From assembly GCA_009731375.1 (NCBI GenBank), contig BJOX01000066.1:748571-805974 (forward strand): 57,404 nucleotides of DNA. The letters run 5' to 3'. A program made the position numbers and the translations under genes. Source of the DNA: Paulinella micropora. Taxonomy: Eukaryota; Cercozoa; Imbricatea; Euglyphida. Each line of letters starts with the position of its first letter. The stretch's first letter is position 1. Shown piece after piece: positions 50,674 through 57,404 of this stretch. Below the pieces are notes generated by a model, which was given only the letters and a program-made list of their open reading frames with translations, searched no databases and was not told where the DNA came from.

Positions 50674-53176
50674 TTCTAGGACTTCAACACGCTCACCTGA
50701 GCCAGTGTCTTCGTCTTGACGTCCCCCCTCCGCAGCGGTATAAGCTTGCTGGGGGTAGTTGGAGCTGGAACTGGAGCTATAATTCCAGTATCCGTGTCCT
50801 CTGGGAGGGCGCGCTGGGGTCCGGCCTCCCCTTCCCCGATAGCCCCGACCTCTTGGTGCCCATCCTCTTGGTGTCCCTCGGGACCCTCGTGACGCTCCTC
50901 TCGTCTCTCCTCCTCTAGTCGGCGCCGCTTGTCGGCCCGCTGCTTCTTTCTCCTCCTTTCTCTTCATCTTCTCAAGGAAGGAAATGATGGCCTCCCGGAA
51001 CTCTCCGTCCGCGACCATATTTGCATTCCACCTCCTCTCCACCAACTCCTTCTTGTAAACTCTGTATAAGGCCTGCTCCTTTTTTGAGCCTTTGAGTTCT
51101 CTCAGGAAGATATTTCGCATCCTGTCATCGTCAGAGTCATGACTGTGTGGACAGGTGCCTACTCCATGCTTCGCCTCATTCTTACACGCCATATATGAAA
51201 AATAGCGGTAGCACGGCGTCGGCTCGTCTCTCCCCCTCTTTTGACCCGCCGACCGAGTTGTATGTGCTGCTTGAGCACCTCCAACCCCTTGTGTCGCGGC
51301 ACTGGAGAATGACTCGGTGGCCGTGTCCAAGTCGGAACACGCTTCGAGCACCTCCCTATACAGGTCGCTCGGCTGAACAGCCGCTACGGCCCTCTCGTAT
51401 ATATTCGTTTCTAAAAAATCCGCCGTCTTCACCGCCGCGAAGGTCGGACAGGACTGTATGATCCTTGCGAGCTTGCTCGGGTGTCGTGCACACAAAGCAC
51501 TCAGGAAGTACAAAATGATAGACTTCCGGCTATAAAAGAGCCCGTACTTGGCGCTGACCTCAGTGAGGATCGCTGCCAACCTCGCGCTAATGCCCAGCCC
51601 TTCGTTCACCTCTTGAAAAATCTCAAACCCAATCAAAGTACCAGTACACAGATGCTGATACCCATGAGTTTTAAAGTATTGCAAGAGGACGGCAACTGGC
51701 ACCGTGCACTGCAGGTCTGAGGCTGCTCTCCTAGCCGACACCTCTACCGCTCGCAACGCCTTGTATTCCACAACATCAAATCCTTGTGTGAGGATTGATG
51801 GGTCCAACAAGGTGGACAACGCCTCATACTCCTGTGTTTCGTCCGTTGGATGCTGCTTCATACAAGCATCAATTCTTCGGAGCTTGTCTCGAAGGTTCGC
51901 ATCCGTGTCCTTCTGACTCGCTGTCTCTGCGAACAGCGTCAGAGCAGTGGCATCGGACTTGGTATATTTTTGGAAGGCGTTAATGATAGCCTGTCTGTCC
52001 TTCTTGTCATTATTGTTGACAATGACAGTGGTAGGCGCTGAGCTAGTCGTAGGGGCAGGAGGGGCTGTATGGGCTGACGGGACGTACCCAGGGGGAGACA
52101 TAAAAGGCCCAGAGGAAGGTGCCTGTCTCGTAGCCGTCGCCTTAGCCAATGCAATCTTTGCCTCCTCCAACTCCTTTTCTTTCTCCTCTGCTCTTTCCCT
52201 GATATGCAGGTCTTGAGCATGATGAAAAAAAGACATGAGCTCGGCAGCCTTCCGAAGGAATAGAGCCTTCTCCGCCAACTCCTTCTCTCCCGCTTTATTG
52301 GTGAGGGCGGGTGCGGCCGTTCCCTCCAAGATCGTATGATCCTTGGTGAAAGCCCACCTCTTCCATGCGTCGTCCTTCTGCAAGGCCGCATGCAACTTCT
52401 TAATCTTCGTCACCCCTCCAGCTTCGCCTTCTATTTCTTTCAGGGCCGGGTGAAGGTCCCTGCCATAAATCGGGGTTTGTTGGAGTTTATTCAAGTCCAC
52501 CAACTTGATCTCCATAAGTCTCAGGGGTATATCCATGACATTAATCTGTCCTCGGACGTTCCTGGACTTAAACTCCCCTTCCCCTCTTTTGATTGATTCG
52601 ATATCCTGACCAGGATCGAGCAACCTAGCCAGTGCTCTTGAATCCCATGGCAGGACAGTCTTGTTAGACTGGTACTCATAGAGTATAGCACACTCGAACA
52701 CTTTCCAGGTGAGGTCGAGAAGCTCCAGTAAAGACATATTGTCCCCAAATGAGACATGTTGCACCTGTAACTGTGCACTGTCGTCTCTGAGGAATTTTGC
52801 AAGAGACAGGGCTTGTTTTGGGAGGGGGTAACAGATATCCTCCTTTCTCAAGGGATCTCCCCATCGTATTTCTGGGGGAATGAATAGCCATTTATAGGCC
52901 TCATCCTTCCCTATTTTATCCTCAAACTCCTTCTCACTTAGATTGCCATATTCGGCCACAAACCTCGCTTCCTCCTCGCTCCTCTCCTTCTCGACTTCCG
53001 ACTCTCCCATCCGCCCAGGGGCGAGCAGTCGGTCCTCTGGTCCTCCTGTTTCATAGGAAGGCACTGCCAGATCTCCCCCATCCCCAGGAGGGCCAACGTT
53101 ATCCTCCTGGTCTATTGGGGTTCTCTCATTCTCCTCCTTCTTCATTCCAATATGCTTCTTCAGACCTAGAAGACAT
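50674..53176 (-). CDS. Element C Gag with CCCH finger
   Basis: About 830 residues from ATG 53176 (MSSRSEEAYW, shared with element D). A 2-bp deletion relative to D near 53120 breaks the first 16 codons from the rest, so the long frame apparently begins upstream at 53295. Conserved blocks with element A include EFEDKIGKDEAYKW, HGYQHLCTGTLIGFEIF, YGLFYSRKSIILYFLSAL. The finger CYRYFSYMACKNEAKHGVGT-C-PHS-H has spacing C-x8-C-x10-C-x3-H. An Arg/Gly-rich tail (GGETRGASRGSRGTPRG) likely binds RNA. It ends VEVLE before UGA. Confidence 0.82.
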
Positions 53177-53833
53177 GGTCTCTGAAGGAATACAAAGGAG
53201 ATAGATGTTTCTACTCCGTAATTACTCTGTTCGTCTCTGAGGAACGAATAGAGAGGAAAGATGAAAAGACAGTGTAGAGAGAGAGAGAGTCTCACCTCTA
53301 TGTCTTATGTGTTTTTGTTTGTGAGAAAGAAGTAGTCTATACGACTTTCTCTGAAAACCTGATCTCCTTCTCCACTCCTCTTTTCTTTTTCTCTTTTTGT
53401 TGTTGTATCTGTTATGAGGTACGAGGACCTACGTACAGATAATGTCAAAGAGGCTCGAGAAGCACTCCTTGAGAAGTCGACCTGTCGTCTGACACTTGTT
53501 CAGACCTATTGTCGAAAAACAGTCAGAGATTTGCAAAAATACTCTGATGTATGTGTTTTGAGAGGCAACTAAGTGCACAGACTTGAAAGGAGGAGTACTA
53601 CGCTCGTGTCCTTCAAGTTTGTTTGTAACTGTGAGTGTTTGTTTGTACGTCTGTTGACCTACTCTGTCTCTGTCTCAAGAGAGAACACAAGAACAGCTAT
53701 GAGGTCTGGTGTCTGGCCTCCTTATGAGGACACAGATACAGGCTGTGTAGAGGGTACTGAGACACCTACTCACAAACGCCTAGACGTCTGGTTTTGCAAA
53801 AGGAGCTGTGTGGGGATGTGCTGGAGTATTTGT
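53177..53833 (-). other. Element C leader
   Basis: Homologous to 9519-10303. The outer end meets a 10-N gap; the 20 bases GCAAAAGGAGCTGTGTGGGG occur on both sides of the gap, suggesting the two contig ends overlap or that a small duplication lies here. Confidence 0.65.
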
Positions 53834-53865
53834 NNNNNNNNNNGCAAAAGGAGCTGTGTGGGGAG

Positions 53866-53930
53866 AACTAGGTGCACCTGACACCAGAAAAACTGTACTT
53901 TTTACCGGCTATCCGGGGGTTGATGCCTAC
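53866..53930 (+). repeat. tRNA-like repeat, 3' fragment (copy 3)
   Basis: Contains AGGTGCACCTGACACC, ACCGGCTATCCGGGGG and TGATGCCTAC, matching the 3' third of copies 1 and 2. The A and B boxes are absent. Confidence 0.65.
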
Positions 53931-54420
53931 ATATGATTTTATTGAAAAGATAAAAGACTAGGGTAGATTTGGATTATTTCAATCACTTTTCTTGAAATTT
54001 TTTTGAATTTTCAAATTTTCTAACCGTTAAAAGGTCAGTTATTAATACCTGGCTTAGTCTACAGTCTATCTCCCACACTTTCCCGACTCGTTCAGTCTTG
54101 CTTGTTTTCTTCAAGTTCCATAAAATCATAATTATATATATTTTAAATTGATAAACTATAATGATTTTATCATGATATTTTATTTAAATTTCAGAATTTA
54201 AATATTTGGTAACTGTTAACTATTGTTTACGGAAGGAGTATGTTTGCCACTTCAAGTTCAAGTTGCAAGTGTAACACAATACTTGCAGTTTTTTCAGCAT
54301 GTAAGTAATTTTTTTTTACTTGTATAAAATATAATGATTTCATTATATTTTATTTTCAAAAAATTCAAAATTTAAATATTAGCCTACGGTAACTGTTACT
54401 TGTTTTTATATTATTGTGTC
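53931..54420. repeat. Inverted copies of the AT-rich repeat
   Basis: 53931-54250 resembles the reverse complement of the 34721-35076 unit (TTTTATTGAAAAGATAAAAG, ACTAGGGTAGATTT). A second partial, more diverged unit follows to about 54420. No coding content. Confidence 0.65.
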
Positions 54421-54648
54421 CTGCCAAACCTAATTGCCAAACTGACCTCTGCACCGGTTCTGAATCCATCTTAATTCAAGTTATGAAAATTAATTATTAA
54501 TAACATACTAATAACTTAAAAGTTAGTTTATATATATATTTTTCTGACAGCACAGCCGTCATCCGTCCTCCCCCCCATCCTCCCTCGCGGCAAGGAAAGT
54601 TAAGGTCACAAAATTCAAATAATTTAATATTAAATTTTTAACTAATTA
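54421..54648. other. AT-rich spacer
   Basis: No gene or clear repeat recognised. Confidence 0.4.
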
Positions 54649-54886
54649 TTGTTACTAGTAGTAGTAGCAGTAGTAGTAATAGTAATGGTAGTAGTAGTAG
54701 TAGTAGTGGTAGTAGTAGTAGTAGTAGTAGTAGGACGTATGCATGTATGTATGTATGTATGTATGTATGTACGTACGTATGTATGTATGTATGCATGTAC
54801 GTACGTATGTATGTATGTATGCATGTATGTATGTATGTATGTATCTATGTATGTACGCAGGTATGTATGTATCTATGTATGTGTAT

Positions 54887-54947
<61 letters not shown>

Positions 54948-54994
54948 GACGTATGCATGTATGTATGTATGTATGTATGTATGTATGTATGTAT

Positions 54995-55046
<52 letters not shown>

Positions 55047-55470
55047 GACGTATGCATGTATGTATGTATGTATGTATGTATGTATGTATGTATGTATGTA
55101 TGTATGTACGTACGTACGTACGTACGTACGTAGGTATGTATGTATGTATGTATGTATGTATCAGGTATGTATGTATGCATGTATGTATGACATGTATGTA
55201 TGTATGTGTATGTGTATGGCATTGCATGTATCATTGTATGTATGTATGCATATGCATGTGTGTATGTATGTATGTATGCATGTATGTAATGCATGTAATG
55301 TATGTGTGTATGTGTATGTATGTATGTATGTATATGTATGCATGCATGTATGTATGTATGTACGTATGTATATATGTATATGTGTATGTATGTACATATG
55401 TATATATGCATGCATGCATGTATGTATGTATGTATGTATGTATATGTGTATGTATGTACATATGTATTTA

Positions 55471-55501
<31 letters not shown>

Positions 55502-55551
55502 GATGATGATGATGATGTTGTTGTTGTTGTTATTGTTGACGACGCCGACGA
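54649..55551. repeat. Compound TAG / TATG / GTT microsatellite
   Basis: (TAG)n blocks alternate three times with (TATG)n blocks through the same junction TAGGACGTATGCATGTATG (about 54731, 54945, 55044). A long variant TATG array and (GTT)n and (GAT)n runs follow. Long open frames are artefacts of the repeat. Confidence 0.95.
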
Positions 55552-55552
55552 C

Positions 55553-55635
<83 letters not shown>

Positions 55636-55875
55636 AGAGGGAGGGGGGGGGNNNNNNNNNNNNNNNNNNNNNNNNNNNNNNNNNNNNNNNNNNNNNNNNN
55701 NNNNNNNNNNNNNNNNNNNNNNNNNNNNNNNNNNNNNNNNNNNNNNNNNNNNNNNNNNNNNNNNNNNNNNNNNNNNNNNNNNNNNNNNNNNNNNNNNNNN
55801 NNNNNNNNNNNNNNNNNNGGGGGGGGGGGGGGGGGGGGGGGGGAAGGGGCGAGAGAGAGAGAGAGAGAGAGAGTG
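55552..55875. repeat. (GA)n tract, poly-G and gap (N 55652-55818)
   Basis: About 75 bp of GA, G-rich sequence, 167 N, then G run and more GA. The same motif on both sides suggests one tract interrupted by the gap. Confidence 0.95.
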
Positions 55876-56744
55876 GGTGAGAGAGGGAGTGATTTTCGTT
55901 GACAAGGTGAGAGGTGGTGGCTGCCAGAGTGCGCCCAAAAGAAAAGGCGCCTACAGGTGTCTGGTCCGACGCGATGCCGACTTCCCACTCCACAGGAGGC
56001 TCCGAGCTGGCATAACAAAAAGCAGCAAAAAAAAAACAACAACCAATTCATCTGTGACACATATCTGCTGTAGATTTCAGTACCTCCGACTGAAATACTT
56101 GGAATATTCGAGTCCGCAGAGCAGGTTGGAGGTTCTTGGAGATAAATGGGAAGGTATGGGAGATACTTTTTTTACGACACTCGCTATTTCGTTTTGATTG
56201 CCCGTCGAAGTTGCAAAAAATGACGTTATTTACGTGTTTTTTTCCAGCAAGCGCTCATTCACAGCATGCAAAGAAGATCATGTGGTAGCGGAAAGAGGTT
56301 ACCAATCAGATTGAATTCGTTGACCACTTCCGCTCCATTGAGATTTTGAGAAATGGGTCTCAGCATGGTTTAGCATGGTTTGTGCAATTGAGCGTCTTGC
56401 GGATGAATGTGGTCCTCCCGGCCGGACCGCGCATCTTGGGTTGGGGTAAACATGAATTATCAGGCCCCAGGGGGGCTTGGGTTAGGGTAACATTGTACCA
56501 CACCCCGTCAAAAAAACTGTCGTCGAAAACCAGAAACTGTCTCCATGTTTCTAAACTTACAGTTATGTTTGCCTAATTTGCTCTTGCAAACAAACACGTG
56601 GATGTAACTGTCTTCACAACTTCTCACCTTTTTTTTCTTGCTTTTTCATTTTCTCTTGCCTTTTTTTTGTTGTTGTGAAGGAACACATAGGCAACTGAAG
56701 ACAGTCAACGTCATCCCCAACAGCTCCGAGGTCCTTTTCTTTTC

Positions 56745-56745
<1 letters not shown>
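55876..56745. other. Unannotated sequence
   Basis: About 870 bp of moderate composition with no supported gene. Short frames lack recognisable motifs. GGGTTGGGGTAA and TGGGTTAGGGTAA near 56440-56490 are two similar short stretches. Confidence 0.35.
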
Positions 56746-56811
<66 letters not shown>

Positions 56812-56899
56812 NNNNNNNNNNNNNNNNNNNNNNNNNNNNNNNNNNNNNNNNNNNNNNNNNNNNNNNNNNNNNNNNNNNNNNNNNNNNNNNNNNNNNNNN
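56746..56899. repeat. Poly-T tract and gap (N 56812-56899)
   Basis: About 66 T followed by 88 N, then directly element D gag sequence. Confidence 0.95.
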
Positions 56900-57404
56900 T
56901 CGTCTCTGAGGAATTTTGCAAGAGACAGGGCTTGTTTTGGGAGGGGGTAACAGATATCCTCCTTTCTCGAGGGATCTCCCCATCGTATTTCTGGGGGAAT
57001 GAATAGCCATTTATAGGCCTCATCCTTCCCTATTTTATCCTCAAACTCCTTCTCACTTAGATTGCCATCAGCCATATTCGGCCACAAACCTCGCTTCCTC
57101 CTCGCTCCTCTCCTTCTCGACTTCCGACTCTCCCATCCGCCCAGGGGCGAGCAGTCGGTCCTCTGGTCCTCCTGTTTCATAGGAAGGCACTGCCAGATCT
57201 CCCCCGTCCCCAAGAGGGCCAACGTTATCCTCCTGGTCTATTGGGGTTCTCTCATTCTCTCCTCCTTCTTCATTCCAATATGCTTCTTCAGACCTAGAAG
57301 ACATGGTCTCTGAAGGAATACAAAGGAGATAGATCTGTTTCTACTCCGTAATTACTCTGTTCGTCTCTGAGGAACGAATAGAGAGGAAAGATGAAAAGAC
57401 AGTG
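56900..57404 (-). mobile_element. Element D: gag N-terminus and leader start (partial)
   Basis: Nearly identical to element C 52781-53280. Gag starts at ATG 57304 (MSSRSEEAYWNEEGGENERT), which is intact where C has lost 2 bp. A 7-bp insertion at about 57066-57072 (CAGCCAT on the plus strand) shifts the frame after FVAEYG. The frame after it (NLSEKEFEDKIGKDEAYKW) matches C. The element runs off the window end on the 5' side and into the gap on the other. Confidence 0.85.

Larger units (their letters stand above)
42622..53833 (-). mobile_element. Gypsy-type retroelement C, interrupted by GC-rich block 4
   Basis: Same family as A. Minus-strand order: leader 53177-53833, Gag, UGA, pol N-terminal part with protease (48886-50670), then 4.05 kb of GC-rich DNA (44833-48885), then integrase and tail (42622-44832). 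The pol section corresponding to about 3340-5050 of element A, which holds RT and RNase H, is absent. The tail is truncated by the gap at 42463. Confidence 0.85.

Noticed and set aside
54649-55993. Several 190-380-residue open frames
   Set aside because: Frame-independent openness of TAG, TATG and GTT arrays, partly running through N.

Overview
The window looks like repeat-dominated nuclear DNA of a eukaryote, plausibly an alga or another protist. Evidence: GT-AG introns in one gene, Ty3/gypsy-type retroelements, long tetra- and trinucleotide arrays, tRNA-like short repeats, a TIR element and a foldback element, and no bacterial-style operons. The taxon cannot be fixed from the sequence. Twelve N gaps interrupt the window and many are bordered by long C, G or T homopolymers, so some joins may be assembly products.

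Layout. 1-1041: TTA microsatellite, gap, no gene. 1042-10303: gypsy-type element A on the minus strand (Gag, in-frame UGA, protease, RT, RNase H, integrase, extra C-terminal tail, conserved leader). 10304-10540: tRNA-like repeat. 10590-13260: decayed intron-containing gene for a ParB-like plus DNA methyltransferase plus Cys/His-finger protein. 13520-15050: tetranucleotide satellite. 15055-16040: second, 5'-truncated methyltransferase copy with its finger segment inverted. 16093-16420: minisatellite and poly-C. 16995-24480: gypsy-type element B (3' LTR edge, polypurine tract, tail, integrase, RNase H, deleted RT), split by a 1,659-bp TIR element. 25000-29395: GC-rich block 1 (class 3 lipase, kinase-like protein, small ORFs). 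29400-32515: moderate-GC gag-like ORFs (element E). 32517-33620: GC-rich block 2 (coiled-coil and MYND-like proteins). 34479-37500: tRNA-like repeat, AT-rich tandem repeat, a CCHC Gag (element F), foldback element. 37758-42462: LTR scrap joined to GC-rich block 3 (kinase-like protein, FkbM methyltransferase, perfect 134-bp inverted repeat). 42622-53833: element C, with GC-rich block 4 (kinase-like protein, membrane protein) sitting where RT and RNase H should be. 53866-56811: repeat scraps and microsatellites. 56900-57404: start of element D, nearly identical to C.

Elements A, C and D are one family and B a relative. A and C share a very large Gag with a CCCH finger, a conserved UGA between gag and pol, a protease with D-T-M at the expected active site, and (with B) an uncharacterised tail after the integrase. 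In A, B and C the RT catalytic core is lost by three different lesions. The GC-rich blocks are compact and apparently intronless, differ sharply in base composition from the retroelements, and three of them carry divergent kinase-like proteins. They may be fragments of one foreign (for example large-virus-like) or host GC-rich replicon, or assembly mosaics. The most unusual items are the ParB/methyltransferase/finger family, the readthrough-type gag-pol junction, the tail domain, the 134-bp perfect inverted repeat and the GC-rich islands.
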